Below, piece by piece: positions 8,835 through 17,034 of a stretch of 64,000 nt of DNA. How positions within the stretch are numbered: position 1 is the first letter of the stretch; every line of letters begins with the position of its first letter. Both the position numbers and the translations under genes were made by a program. The notes under the pieces are model-generated. The model did not search any database, had not been told where the DNA came from, and worked only from the letters and a program-made list of their open reading frames with translations. Source of the stretch: Pedobacter sp. PLR (GTDB lineage Bacteria > Bacteroidota > Bacteroidia > Sphingobacteriales > Sphingobacteriaceae); assembly GCF_026239675.1 (NCBI RefSeq), contig NZ_JAPIVQ010000004.1, forward strand, positions 496,001 through 560,000, in the 5' to 3' direction.

Positions 8835-9302
8835 ATGAATTCTAACGCATCCATAAATGTCCTGTACATAGACGATGAAGCTCACAATCTAAACTCTTTT
8901 AAAGCAGGATTTAGAAGAATGTTTAATGTCTTTACTGCGGAGTCAGCAGAGGAGGGGAGGAAGGTTTTGGAAAAGCAATTAATCCATGTGATCATTACCG
9001 ATCAGCGGATGCCCGTCATGACGGGGATTGAATTTCTGGAGTCCATTATTCCTGATTTTCCTGAACCTATCAGAATCCTGCTTACCGGATACGCAGATAT
9101 TAACGCCGTGATTGACGCGATCAATAAAGGACAGGTTTATAAATACATTCAGAAGCCCTGGATGGCTGAAGATCTCCGGATCAATATTGAAAAAGCTTTC
9201 GAAATCTATTCTTTGAGGAAAGAAAACAGAGAGCTGACTGAAAAATTATTGATTGTGAATCAACAGCTGGAATTTTTATTCCGTCAAAGCCTCTTATCTT
9301 AA
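8835..9302 (+). CDS. stand-alone receiver protein with C-terminal coiled coil (tandem copy 1)
   Basis: The 155 residues hold one receiver domain: acidic pocket Asp13-Asp14, phospho-acceptor Asp56 in IITDQRMP, Thr84 in LLTGYAD and Lys107 in IQKPW. About 30 helical residues follow (LRKENRELTEKLL) and resemble the linker between receiver and kinase in the fusion at 2290-3369, but no kinase follows. It is therefore either a truncated descendant of such a fusion or a dimerising single-domain regulator. The next gene is a close paralogue. It diverges from the ThiF/acyltransferase/kinase operon and probably belongs to the same circuit. A TATATTTA element lies 24 bp before the ATG, and the paralogue has the same element. 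Confidence 0.9.
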   Translation: MNSNASINVLYIDDEAHNLNSFKAGFRRMFNVFTAESAEEGRKVLEKQLIHVIITDQRMPVMTGIEFLESIIPDFPEPIRILLTGYADINAVIDAINKGQVYKYIQKPWMAEDLRINIEKAFEIYSLRKENRELTEKLLIVNQQLEFLFRQSLLS

Positions 9303-9317
9303 AGATCAGGACCAGAA

Positions 9318-9358
9318 TTTCGGGTCAATATCGGTTTGAGATTGATATTGTCCCGAAA
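9318..9358. other. stem-loop between the two receiver genes
   Basis: The segment 9318-9332 pairs with 9344-9358 over 15 positions with a single T-T mismatch and an 11-nt loop. It sits 15 bp after the stop codon of the first receiver gene. No T-tract follows on the plus strand, so it is not a classic intrinsic terminator; it could attenuate read-through or stabilise the mRNA end. Confidence 0.6.
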
Positions 9359-9530
9359 AAGAAACGTACGATTAATTTGATGATTTCTTTAATGCACAGC
9401 CCTCTACTGATATTTTAATGCCTATTTGTGTAATTATTTAAGAATAAAACCGAAAATAATATTTATCATTAAATAGTTTTTTTGTTCATAATAATTGAAA
9501 TATATTTAACAAAAAAAAGGCAAAAATTCT

Positions 9531-9998
9531 ATGAATTCTGACACTTCCGTAAACGTTCTCTATGTTGATGATGAAGTCCACAATCTCAACGCTTTTAAAG
9601 CAAGCTTCCGACGTAAATTCAATATTTTTATTGCAAATTCGGCAGTAGAGGGTAGAAAGGTTTTAGAATCTGAGGATATCCATGTGATTGTAACAGATCA
9701 AAGGATGCCGGTGACTACCGGAATTGAATTCCTGGAGTCTATCATCCCTGATTTTCCGGATCCGATTAGAATCCTGTTAACAGGTTATGCAGATATTAAC
9801 GCTGTAATTGATGCGATTAATAAGGGGCAGGTGTACCGTTACATTCAAAAACCATGGATGGAAGACGACCTGCGTATTAATATCGAGAAGGCTTTTGAGC
9901 TTTATACTTTGAGAAAAGACAACAGGGAACTTACTGCCAGCTTGATCGTGGCGAATGAGAAACTGGAAAACTTATTAAGAATGGGGACTGATTTATAG
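9531..9998 (+). CDS. stand-alone receiver protein with C-terminal coiled coil (tandem copy 2)
   Basis: This is a 155-residue paralogue of the preceding gene, about 80% identical by eye over the first 135 residues and nearly identical from residue 79 to 109 (RILLTGYADINAVIDAINKG and beyond). The key residues Asp13, Asp14, Asp56 and Lys107 are kept, while the last 20 residues have diverged. Like copy 1 it stops after the helical tail where a kinase would begin. TATATTTA lies 22 bp upstream of the ATG with a TTTG 16 bp before it, a layout also seen before copy 1. The stop codon is inside a terminator hairpin shared with the convergent rpoN end. Confidence 0.9.
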   Translation: MNSDTSVNVLYVDDEVHNLNAFKASFRRKFNIFIANSAVEGRKVLESEDIHVIVTDQRMPVTTGIEFLESIIPDFPDPIRILLTGYADINAVIDAINKGQVYRYIQKPWMEDDLRINIEKAFELYTLRKDNRELTASLIVANEKLENLLRMGTDL

Positions 9999-10013
9999 TC
10001 CCCATCTATATTT
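9981..10013 (+). terminator. intrinsic terminator overlapping the receiver gene stop codon
   Basis: A 9-bp perfect stem (9981-9989 with 9997-10005) has a 7-nt loop containing part of the TAG stop codon and is followed by a T/A-rich run. It separates the receiver gene from the convergent rpoN gene. Confidence 0.75.
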
Positions 10014-11482
10014 TACAGCTCTTTTCTTAAACGTGCCACCGGGATATTCATTTGCTCCCTGTATTTCGCAACCGTTCTTCTTGCAATATTGTATCCTTGT
10101 TCTTTCAGGATTTCCGTTAGCTTTTCATCCGCTAATGGTTTGCGCTTATCCTCATTTCCAATACAATCTTCCAGAATTTTCTTTACTTCTTTGTTGGATA
10201 CCTCTTCACCGCTTTCCGTTTGGATGGCCTCAGAGAAGAACGATTTCAATAGAAAAGTTCCGAATTCTGTTTGTACGTATTTTGAGTTGGCTACCCTGGA
10301 AACTGTAGAAATGTCCATGTCAATTTTATCGGCAATGTCTTTTAAGATCATTGGGCGCATTTTACGCTCATCACCGGTCAACAGGTACTCATATTGGTAT
10401 TGCATGATGGCGTTCATCGTTTTTAACAAAGTCTGTTGTCTTTGCTTAATGGCATCAATAAACCATTTTGCAGAATCCAGCTTCTGTTTTACAAATTGAA
10501 CGGCCTCTTTTAATTTCTTATCTTTTTGTGCTGCTTTATCATAATGATCAAACATGTCGATATAAGAACGGCTCACTCTTAACTCAGGCGCATTTTTTGA
10601 ATTTAGCGTCAGGATTAAAGTGCCGTCATTATTGCTCACATGAAAATCAGGGATAACTTGTAACTGTTTGGTTGTTACCTGATTTGAATCTCCCGGCTTA
10701 GGATTTAAGCGTAGGATCTCTGCAATAATTTCTTTCAGGTCTTCGCTGTTCAGTCCCAGTGCTTTTTCCAGTTTATCATAATGCTTTCTGGTAAATTCAT
10801 CCAGATAGTTTTCTACAATGATAATGGCTTTCTGAATGATGGGATTGGAAAGGTCTTTGCGTCTTAACTGTAAAGTCAGACATTCCTGTAAGTCTCTGGC
10901 AGCAATTCCCGGAGGGTCAAAGCTTTGGATTACTTTCAGCATCTCTAAAACATCCTCTTCTTCTACCATTGCGTTTTGTGAAAAGGCAAGGTCGTCGATC
11001 ATAGAAGTAATAGGTCTGCGCAAATAACCATCGTCATCTAAACTGCCTATGATTTGCTTTCCAATGATGAAATCCTGATCGGATAATGGAACCAGGTCTA
11101 ACTGTTCCTGTAAACTTTCGAAAAAAGTACTCTCAATTGCAATCGGAGTTTCTTTCTTTTCTTCATCATCCTCATTGTTATAAGAGGTGCTGTAGTCGTT
11201 TACATTGTCGTCCTGTAAATAATCATCTACATTAAACTCATCCGTATTTTCTTCCTTCGCGCTGGCATCAAAATCTTCGGGAGCATCATTAAGGTCATCA
11301 TATTCGCTTTTCGGCTCCTCAGCGATCATTAAGCTGGGATCTTCAAGCGCTGGATTCTCCTCCAACTCTTCTTTTATCCGGGTATCTAATGCAACGGTAG
11401 GTACTTGCAGCAATTTAATAAATTGGATTTGCTGAGGGGAGAGCTTTTGAAGAAGTTTTTGTTGTAGATGTTGTTTAAGCAT
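10013..11482 (-). CDS. rpoN: RNA polymerase sigma-54 factor
   Basis: Sigma-54 directs RNA polymerase to -24/-12 promoters and needs AAA+ activators. The product has the Gln/Leu-rich activator-interacting region I (LQQKLLQKLSPQQIQFIKLL), a strongly acidic region II (about 40-125), the core-binding domain and, at the C-terminus, the RpoN box ARRTVAKYRE. I chose the ATG at 11482 (489 residues, starting MLKQ) over an in-frame TTG at 11518, because the family begins with region I at this Met and because the TTG falls inside a TATTTTTG promoter-like element. No activator gene is seen next to it. Confidence 0.95.
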   Translation of the reverse strand: MLKQHLQQKLLQKLSPQQIQFIKLLQVPTVALDTRIKEELEENPALEDPSLMIAEEPKSEYDDLNDAPEDFDASAKEENTDEFNVDDYLQDDNVNDYSTSYNNEDDEEKKETPIAIESTFFESLQEQLDLVPLSDQDFIIGKQIIGSLDDDGYLRRPITSMIDDLAFSQNAMVEEEDVLEMLKVIQSFDPPGIAARDLQECLTLQLRRKDLSNPIIQKAIIIVENYLDEFTRKHYDKLEKALGLNSEDLKEIIAEILRLNPKPGDSNQVTTKQLQVIPDFHVSNNDGTLILTLNSKNAPELRVSRSYIDMFDHYDKAAQKDKKLKEAVQFVKQKLDSAKWFIDAIKQRQQTLLKTMNAIMQYQYEYLLTGDERKMRPMILKDIADKIDMDISTVSRVANSKYVQTEFGTFLLKSFFSEAIQTESGEEVSNKEVKKILEDCIGNEDKRKPLADEKLTEILKEQGYNIARRTVAKYREQMNIPVARLRKEL

Positions 11483-11515
11483 GTTTTTATCAAAGCGGTA
11501 TTTAAGTACCCGTTC

Positions 11516-11523
11516 CAAAAATA
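11516..11523 (-). promoter_or_regulatory. possible -7 element of rpoN
   Basis: TATTTTTG on the minus strand fits TAnnTTTG and would place the transcript start about 25-30 nt before the chosen ATG at 11482. No convincing -33 TTTG is present. The remaining sequence up to mscL (to 11799) holds no ORF or repeat that I can support. Confidence 0.35.
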
Positions 11524-11799
11524 CGAATTTGGTTTACATATAAACTATCAAGACAAAGTATTATTGTGTGTTTAGCAGGAATAAAGGGATTTAGAAATCA
11601 GGTTTTCTTAAAACATTTTCCATTATTCTCTTTTCGATCTCTATAATCCAGGTTAAAAAGAGGTTTCTTTTGCCCTCAGTACATGGGGTTTATTCCGATC
11701 AGCTGTAAATGGAGTAGGGAATAGCAGCAATAGATGCAGTTTTTGAAATTAATTAACTACTTTTATTAGGACGTTTAACATCTAAAATTAATACTACTT

Positions 11800-12243
11800 A
11801 TGAGCTTTGTAAAAGAATTTAAGGAATTTGCAGTCAAAGGCAATGTGATTGACCTGGCTGTCGGTGTAATTATTGGAGGCGCTTTCGGCAAGATTGTGAC
11901 TTCCCTGGTCAATGACTTGATTATGCCTCCGATCAGTTTACTGATTGGTGATAAGGGGTTTGTCAACTTCTACATCCCGCTAAGTGCGAAGGTTAGAGAT
12001 TTTGTGGCCAGCAATCCTACCGCTTCTCTGGAAGATGCCAGGAAAATGGGCCCTGTGTTTGCATGGGGAAACTTTGCAACAGAAGTGATCAATTTCCTTA
12101 TTCTGGCATTCATCATTTTCCTAATGGTAAAAGCCATCAATAAAATGAAAAGAAAACAAGAAGAAGTTCCTGCGCCAGCTCCTGCACCAACACAAGAACA
12201 AGTATTACTTACTGAGATCCGCGATTTACTGAAAAATAAGTAA
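11800..12243 (+). CDS. mscL: large-conductance mechanosensitive channel
   Basis: MscL is a homopentameric inner-membrane valve that opens under membrane tension and protects against hypo-osmotic shock. The 147 residues are a normal length. The N-terminal amphipathic helix and TM1 are clear ([20 protein letters not shown], then [12 protein letters not shown], the glycine-rich pore lining). A periplasmic loop (about 52-88) follows, TM2 is near 88-110 ([19 protein letters not shown]), and a cytoplasmic helix ([14 protein letters not shown]) follows a Pro/Ala-rich linker (PAPAPAPT). It is monocistronic, divergent from rpoN and followed by a long-stem terminator. Confidence 0.96.
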   Translation: MSFVKEFKEFAVKGNVIDLAVGVIIGGAFGKIVTSLVNDLIMPPISLLIGDKGFVNFYIPLSAKVRDFVASNPTASLEDARKMGPVFAWGNFATEVINFLILAFIIFLMVKAINKMKRKQEEVPAPAPAPTQEQVLLTEIRDLLKNK

Positions 12244-12262
12244 GCCGGGATTTATAATTATT

Positions 12263-12328
12263 AAACCACCTGATTGGGACTTGATTCATTACCTATGAAG
12301 CAGTCTATCCTGATCAGGTGGTTTTTTT
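12263..12328 (+). terminator. terminator after mscL
   Basis: A 12-bp perfect stem (12263-12274 with 12313-12324) encloses a 38-nt loop and is followed by seven Ts. The long loop is unusual, but the stem and T-tract support termination of mscL. Confidence 0.7.
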
Positions 12329-12393
12329 ATGTGCTATTGATTTTTTTTGCTTTAGGTTTCCCTGTTAGCTCTGGATTTTAGACTTGAAGCAGC

Positions 12394-13263
12394 TTAAAAG
12401 GTTCTTTTAACCGTAGGGTCTGTCAGGATGATATAATCGCCAAGTTTGCTGTATTTCGCCCAGTCCGGCGTTGTAAAATCTTCGCCTGAAAAACAGGAGA
12501 TATTGGCTATTTTTAATTTAGGGAGCAGGGTTTTCAATTTGGCTAAAGTGCCCAGTTGCTCATCACTATGAAAACGGCCATTCAGCTGGAAAACCTTAGC
12601 CCCTTTATGGCTTTTCAGGTATTTGGCAATGGAGGAGGACATGGTGGCATCCCAAAGGTTTTGCGTCTGGTAGATTTTCATGCCACCCATACCATGACCG
12701 CCGAGCATGTCTATAAACTTGTCATAATATTTTCCGCTAGCCGTATCTACAGGCAGGGGAGGAAGAAAAGAACGGGAGCTTTCCGGAAACTGATCCAATA
12801 TGGATAAACCTGATTTACTGACGGCATTGCTATAGCGTGTGGCCGCATTGGCCGCAATAACCGGCAAATGATTCGTTTTTGCGTATTCAATCATCGGCTT
12901 ATAGTCTTCATAGTTTTTCCATACTCTGGCTTCTTTCAGGAAGTTTTTCTCAGAAATCAGTCCCGATAAGTATTCATCCATCACCGGCTGAATGTCAGTA
13001 TGGAACATCTCTAAGCTTAAAACGGTTTTTGGATAACTGCTGCTGAGGTTTTTGTAGAGTTCAAATTCCAGGAGGTGGCCAATGGAATCGTTGTGCTCTT
13101 CTCCGAAAAATAATACATCAATTTCTTTCATATCATGTAGCAAATCGTTCAGCTGAATGACTTTTTGCTGTTTTACATCATATACTTTATACTGTGCAGT
13201 TGGCGTCTGTGCAATTGAAAAGAGTGGAAGGCTGCAAAGCAATGCAATTATTAATTTTCTCAT
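12394..13263 (-). CDS. ChaN-family haem-binding-type protein (DUF399)
   Basis: The 289 residues start with a signal peptide (RKLIIALLCSLPLFSIAQ), followed by the ChaN/DUF399 fold. The diagnostic GEEHND motif is at about 54-59, with LSLEMFHTDIQPVMDEYL and ANAATRYSNAV further on. The late His of LNGRFHSDEQLG fits the conserved FHxxxxLG element. Campylobacter ChaN binds paired haems and may assist iron uptake; the same role here is inferred by family only. There is no lipobox, so it is probably periplasmic or attached to the outer membrane by other means. It stands alone, convergent with mscL. Confidence 0.8.
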   Translation of the reverse strand: MRKLIIALLCSLPLFSIAQTPTAQYKVYDVKQQKVIQLNDLLHDMKEIDVLFFGEEHNDSIGHLLEFELYKNLSSSYPKTVLSLEMFHTDIQPVMDEYLSGLISEKNFLKEARVWKNYEDYKPMIEYAKTNHLPVIAANAATRYSNAVSKSGLSILDQFPESSRSFLPPLPVDTASGKYYDKFIDMLGGHGMGGMKIYQTQNLWDATMSSSIAKYLKSHKGAKVFQLNGRFHSDEQLGTLAKLKTLLPKLKIANISCFSGEDFTTPDWAKYSKLGDYIILTDPTVKRTF

Positions 13264-13373
13264 ATTTCAGTAGTGTTCTTTTGTTAATTAGAATTATTCC
13301 AAATTAACGAATAATTTTTACCGATAAAAAATGGGGCTTTACCGACTATACTGCGCATCCTGGGTCATTGCCG

Positions 13374-13404
13374 TTTGTAAATGATAGTTGATCTGTTACA
13401 TTTG
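13374..13404 (+). promoter_or_regulatory. promoter of the LiaF-like / LytS / LytTR operon
   Basis: TTTG (13374-13377), a 19-bp spacer and TACATTTG (13397-13404) match both Bacteroidota promoter elements. The predicted start is about 30 nt upstream of the first ATG. Confidence 0.75.
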
Positions 13405-13442
13405 AGTAGAAAACACATAAATAAACGAATAAATTGATAACC

Positions 13443-14255
13443 ATGGAAAAGTGGAACGAGGGTAAAAAAAACAATAGCACATGGGCAGGCTTGGTTCTTT
13501 TGGGGATTGGACTGGTGTTCCTGTTAAGGAACATGGGCTTAGGTTTGCCACATTGGGTGCTAAGCTGGCATACGCTTTTAATCATCATCGGCTTGCTGGT
13601 TGGGTACAAAAGAAATTTTGAAGGCAAGGGTTGGCTGGCCATGGTGTTGGTGGGTGGATATTTCACTTTACGGGATATAGTAGATGGCGATGTGACAAAA
13701 TATTATTTTGCAGTCGCCCTTATTGTAATGGGGCTGTATTTGATCTTTAAACCGAAATCCAGTCGCATCAACGGGGCGAAATGGAAAAAGAAACAGGCCA
13801 ATTTTACGGAAGGTGCTTTTACAGATACTTCTTTTACCGAAAGTACTTTTACGGAGGCCGGAGCAGGGGATGCTCCTGCTGAAGAGCAGCCTAAAGCTGC
13901 AGACTGGGTGGATGAAAACGATGTGATCGATGCCGTATGCGTGTTTGGCGGTACAGATCAGCATGTATATTCTAAGAATTTTAAAGGGGGAGATATGGTA
14001 GCGGTTTTTGGAGGCTGCAATGTAAACCTGACCCAGGCAGATTTTGAAGGGGCAATTGTGCTGGAAGTAGTGGCCGTTTTTGGAGGGGTTAAAATTATTA
14101 TTCCTTCCAGCTGGATTGTGAAATCGGAAGTGACTGCGATTTTTGGTGGGATAGAGGATAAGAGGGGGCCGGTGATGATTTCCGATGGAGGAACTAAGAT
14201 CATTAAAATTACCGGACTGGCCTTGTTTGGAGGGGTTGAGATTCGCAATTTTTAA
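13443..14255 (+). CDS. LiaF-like membrane protein with toastrack-type C-terminal domain
   Basis: Four predicted membrane helices occupy roughly residues 14-110 (WAGLVLLGIGLVFLLRN, TLLIIIGLLVG, WLAMVLVGGYF, AVALIVMGLYLIF). Next comes a short Phe-Thr-Glu repeat region (FTEGAFTDTSFTESTFTEA), then a soluble beta domain with four FGG turns (VFGGTD, VFGGCN, VFGGVK, IFGGIE) like the C-terminal domain of LiaF, the inhibitor of the LiaRS envelope-stress system. The gene is followed 36 bp later by a LytS-type kinase and a LytTR regulator, so a role as accessory sensor or inhibitor is likely. The start is the ATG at 13443, 270 residues; an in-frame TTG 9 bp upstream adds only three residues. Confidence 0.75.
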   Translation: MEKWNEGKKNNSTWAGLVLLGIGLVFLLRNMGLGLPHWVLSWHTLLIIIGLLVGYKRNFEGKGWLAMVLVGGYFTLRDIVDGDVTKYYFAVALIVMGLYLIFKPKSSRINGAKWKKKQANFTEGAFTDTSFTESTFTEAGAGDAPAEEQPKAADWVDENDVIDAVCVFGGTDQHVYSKNFKGGDMVAVFGGCNVNLTQADFEGAIVLEVVAVFGGVKIIIPSSWIVKSEVTAIFGGIEDKRGPVMISDGGTKIIKITGLALFGGVEIRNF

Positions 14256-14291
14256 TTAGAAATACAATTTTCACCACCTAATTCAAGTGTT

Positions 14292-15332
14292 TTGACCAAC
14301 AGACCTCTGGCTAATAAGAACATTAAACGATATGCACTGGCAATTTTTTTAGCCTGGACCTCGGTATTTGTCTTGCTTTTCTATTTTACATTAAATTTTA
14401 ACTGGTATATATCGGTTGCGGATAGCCTCGTTACCAATGGGCTTCTGGCCCTGGCCTGCATGATTTTAAGCAATATGCTGGGCTATTATCAACCGAAAAA
14501 TGAAACAATTCTGTTTGTGCTGGTGATCACCCTGATGCTGGCTGGCGTCATTACTTTTGTCAGCAATGTAGCGCTTTCTTATTTGTTTGCCGATGAGCAG
14601 ACTTACCAGAGTTTTTTGCAGCTGTCGCTGATTTTAAGGTTTATTATCGTGTTTGTTTTCCTCGCCTGGTGTGCGGTGGCTAATATTTTATGGTATCGCC
14701 TGGAAGAACAATCAGCCACTCAGGAGCGCTTACTGATCGCCCAAAACCTGAGCAAAGAAGCAGAATTGAATAAATTACGCCACCAGTTACAGCCCCATTT
14801 TCTTTTCAATAGTCTCAATTCTGTTTACGCATTAACCATCATGAATCCCACAGAAGCAGGGAATATGATCATGAAGCTGGCTTCTTTTTTAAGAGGAAAC
14901 CTGAAAAGAGACGATGAAATTTGGGTGAAGGTAGAAGAGGAAATGGAGTATATTCAACTCTACCTCGATATTGAAAAAGTACGCTTTAGTCATCGTTTAA
15001 ATATTGAAGTAAAAGTTGCAGAAGAAACCTTAGATTTATGCCTGCCAGGCACTCTCTTACAGCCTATTGTGGAGAATGCGATTAAATTTGGTTTGTACAA
15101 CACTGCTGCCGCGATTACGATTTCCATTTTTGTGAAAGTAGAAAACAACAGGCTGGTGATTACGGTGCAAAACCCTTTTGATCCGGAAATGAGGGCGACA
15201 GGCGGGACGGGATTCGGATTATCGGCCATTAAACGCAGGTTATACCTGCTGTTTGGTGATGAACAATTGCTCCAGACCAGGGCTACAGAAGAGAATATAT
15301 ATATAACAACGCTAAAAATACCTCAGAAATAA
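14292..15332 (+). CDS. LytS-type sensor histidine kinase (HisKA-less, His_kinase family)
   Basis: The 346 residues have four N-terminal membrane helices (about 13-135), a short coiled coil, and a His_kinase (PF06580) module with the motif HQLQPHFLFNSLNS (His169), followed by a HATPase with VENAIKFG and GGTGFGLSAIKRRL. It should autophosphorylate and pass phosphate to the LytTR regulator encoded next, with a TAATG overlap. TTG at 14292 is used as start because no ATG or GTG occurs between it and the in-frame stop at 14253, and the next Met is well inside the membrane domain. Confidence 0.88.
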   Translation: MTNRPLANKNIKRYALAIFLAWTSVFVLLFYFTLNFNWYISVADSLVTNGLLALACMILSNMLGYYQPKNETILFVLVITLMLAGVITFVSNVALSYLFADEQTYQSFLQLSLILRFIIVFVFLAWCAVANILWYRLEEQSATQERLLIAQNLSKEAELNKLRHQLQPHFLFNSLNSVYALTIMNPTEAGNMIMKLASFLRGNLKRDDEIWVKVEEEMEYIQLYLDIEKVRFSHRLNIEVKVAEETLDLCLPGTLLQPIVENAIKFGLYNTAAAITISIFVKVENNRLVITVQNPFDPEMRATGGTGFGLSAIKRRLYLLFGDEQLLQTRATEENIYITTLKIPQK

Positions 15333-16069
15333 TGATGAGAACCATTTTGATTGATGATGAATCCCTGGCCAGGGATGTCGTAAAACATTATCTGAGCAGC
15401 TTTCCCGATATTGAGGTGGTTGCGGAATGCAGCGATGGCTTCGAAGGAATTAAAGCCATTACACAGCACCAGCCGGACTTTATTTTCCTGGACATCCAAA
15501 TGCCTAAGATCAATGGCTTTGAAATGCTGGAACTGGTAGAACAGCATCCTGCGGTGATCTTTACCACAGCCTTCGATGAGTTTGCCATTAAAGCTTTTGA
15601 AGTAAATGCCGTAGATTATTTATTGAAACCGATAGAAAAAAGCAGATTCGACCAGGCGATACAAAAATTACCAGCGCGCTTAAATCAGACAGAACAGTAC
15701 AGTCGTGAGCTGTTAGATTCGGCTTCACTGAACCCTGCCCAGCAGAATAGAGTGGTTGTTAAGAAGAATGGGGTCATAAAAATCATCCCTGTAGCAGATA
15801 TTCATTACCTCGAAGCAGACGACGATTATGTGAAGCTAAGTACCACTGAAGGCGCTTTTCATAAGAATAAGACGATGAGCTTTTTTGAACAAACGTTAGA
15901 ATCTTCACAATTTATTCGTATTCATCGATCATATATCATAAATTTGGCCCAGGTGACAAAGATAGAACTGAAAGAAAAGGACAGTTATATTGTTCTTTTA
16001 AAATCTGATATATGGCTTCCGGTAAGTAAAACGGGCTATATTAAGCTTAAAGCAGCGCTTGGCTTGTAA
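15332..16069 (+). CDS. LytTR-family response regulator
   Basis: The receiver domain spans residues 1-120 (acidic pocket Asp8-Asp9, phospho-acceptor Asp54 in FLDIQMP, Lys in LLKPIEK). A LytTR DNA-binding domain follows from about 140 to 245 (VVKKNGVIKIIPVADIHYLE, RIHRSYIINL). Such regulators bind direct repeats in promoters. It is the third gene of the LiaF-like operon and is coupled to the kinase by a one-base TAATG overlap; a second ATG directly follows the first and could equally serve. Target genes are not evident; own-operon or envelope-stress genes are the usual kind. Confidence 0.92.
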   Translation: MMRTILIDDESLARDVVKHYLSSFPDIEVVAECSDGFEGIKAITQHQPDFIFLDIQMPKINGFEMLELVEQHPAVIFTTAFDEFAIKAFEVNAVDYLLKPIEKSRFDQAIQKLPARLNQTEQYSRELLDSASLNPAQQNRVVVKKNGVIKIIPVADIHYLEADDDYVKLSTTEGAFHKNKTMSFFEQTLESSQFIRIHRSYIINLAQVTKIELKEKDSYIVLLKSDIWLPVSKTGYIKLKAALGL

Positions 16070-16105
16070 GATTTTAAGGAAAAATGCAAACTACCTTGAA
16101 TTCTA

Positions 16106-16137
16106 TTTGCAATTAAAATAAAATCAAGCTATATTTG
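16106..16137 (+). promoter_or_regulatory. promoter of rpmH-rnpA-yidD
   Basis: TTTG (16106-16109), a 20-bp spacer and TATATTTG (16130-16137) match the Bacteroidota -33/-7 consensus. The leader before rpmH would be about 35 nt. Confidence 0.75.
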
Positions 16138-16178
16138 CACCTCTTATTTAAAAAAATAGTCTAAGATATAATACAGTT

Positions 16179-16337
16179 ATGAAAAGAACATTCCAACCTT
16201 CGCAAAGAAAGAGAAGAAACAAACACGGCTTCCGCGAAAGAATGGCTACAGCAAACGGTAGAAGAGTATTAGCTTCTCGTCGTGCAAAAGGAAGAAGTAA
16301 GCTATCAGTTTCTGACGAACGTCGTCACAAAGCATAA
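16179..16337 (+). CDS. rpmH: 50S ribosomal protein L34
   Basis: A 52-residue, very basic protein whose opening [20 protein letters not shown] is the standard L34 signature, followed by [19 protein letters not shown]. It is part of the large ribosomal subunit near the exit tunnel. A strong promoter precedes it and rnpA follows 63 bp later, the classic rpmH-rnpA-yidD order. The gene is short and easily missed by length-filtered ORF calling. Confidence 0.97.
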   Translation: MKRTFQPSQRKRRNKHGFRERMATANGRRVLASRRAKGRSKLSVSDERRHKA

Positions 16338-16400
16338 TTTTTGATTGCAGCACAATAAGTGTTAGCAGATCACAATATCTGCAAATTTGCGATCAAAAAC

Positions 16401-16796
16401 ATGAACACATTTAATAAAGAAGAACGGTTATGTAGTAGAAAACTTTTAGATCTGCTATTTAAAGACGGTTCTTCTTTTTTATTATACCCATTCCGCATTT
16501 CCTGGCACTTTGTAGATGTTCCGCATAGTTTCCCTGCTCAGGTAGTGATCAACGCGCCCAAGAAACGCTTTAAAAGAGCGGTCGACAGGAACCTGATCAA
16601 GAGGAGGATTCGTGAGGTGTATCGTTTACAAAAACAAACAGAGCTGTATCCATCTTTGGAAGGATCAGAAAAGCTCCTGATTTTTTCTATCCAATATGTG
16701 GGTAAGAAGATTTATGAGTTCTCTTTTTTGGAGAAGAAAATGGAGGGTGCTTTGAAAAGGTTAATCGGCAACATTAAAAATGATCAGGGCAGTTAA
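16401..16796 (+). CDS. rnpA: ribonuclease P protein component
   Basis: RnpA is the protein subunit of RNase P, helping the RNA subunit bind the 5' leader of pre-tRNA. The 131 residues contain the RNR motif [18 protein letters not shown] and the N-terminal [11 protein letters not shown] helix typical of the family. I chose the ATG at 16401 ([10 protein letters not shown]) over an in-frame GTG at 16359, because the family begins close to the KEERL segment and the extra 14 residues match nothing I recognise. It follows rpmH and overlaps yidD by 17 bp. Confidence 0.93.
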   Translation: MNTFNKEERLCSRKLLDLLFKDGSSFLLYPFRISWHFVDVPHSFPAQVVINAPKKRFKRAVDRNLIKRRIREVYRLQKQTELYPSLEGSEKLLIFSIQYVGKKIYEFSFLEKKMEGALKRLIGNIKNDQGS

Positions 16797-17013
16797 ACTG
16801 GTAATCGGTTGGTTCTTTTTAGGACTAATTAAGCTATATCAATGGTTTATATCGCCGTTATTGGGAGCTAATTGCCGTTTTACGCCTACCTGTTCCCAAT
16901 ATGGAATAGAAGCGATAAAAAAGCATGGCCCTTTTAAAGGAGGATGGTTAACTTTGAAGCGGATTGGACGTTGTCACCCCTGGGGGGCACATGGCCATGA
17001 TCCTGTTCCTTAA
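16780..17013 (+). CDS. yidD: membrane protein insertion efficiency factor
   Basis: The 77 residues carry the YidD signature: an amphipathic N-terminus, then [34 protein letters not shown] and [15 protein letters not shown] with conserved Cys and the HPWG element. It associates with the inner membrane and assists YidC/Sec-dependent insertion. The start overlaps the end of rnpA by 17 bp, consistent with coupled translation. In many Bacteroidota yidC itself is elsewhere, as here. Confidence 0.93.
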   Translation: MIRAVKLVIGWFFLGLIKLYQWFISPLLGANCRFTPTCSQYGIEAIKKHGPFKGGWLTLKRIGRCHPWGAHGHDPVP

Positions 17014-17034
17014 TCCTGAATATTTACATAACCG

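Noticed and set aside
8570..9530. Sigma-54 promoters of the receiver genes because rpoN is adjacent
   Set aside because: I found no convincing TGGCAC-N5-TTGCA element; the adjacent position of rpoN alone is not evidence.
11483..11518. TTG start of rpoN adding 12 residues
   Set aside because: The TTG lies inside a promoter-like TATTTTTG element and the added residues precede conserved region I; ATG at 11482 is preferred. Similar TTG/GTG extensions were rejected for rnpA, smpB, mntR, iscU, the GlmU-like gene, the 158-residue GNAT gene and the MFS gene.
16070..17013. Replication origin next to rpmH-rnpA-yidD
   Set aside because: No dnaA gene, DnaA-box cluster or gidA is present; in Bacteroidota this gene group is not a dependable origin marker.
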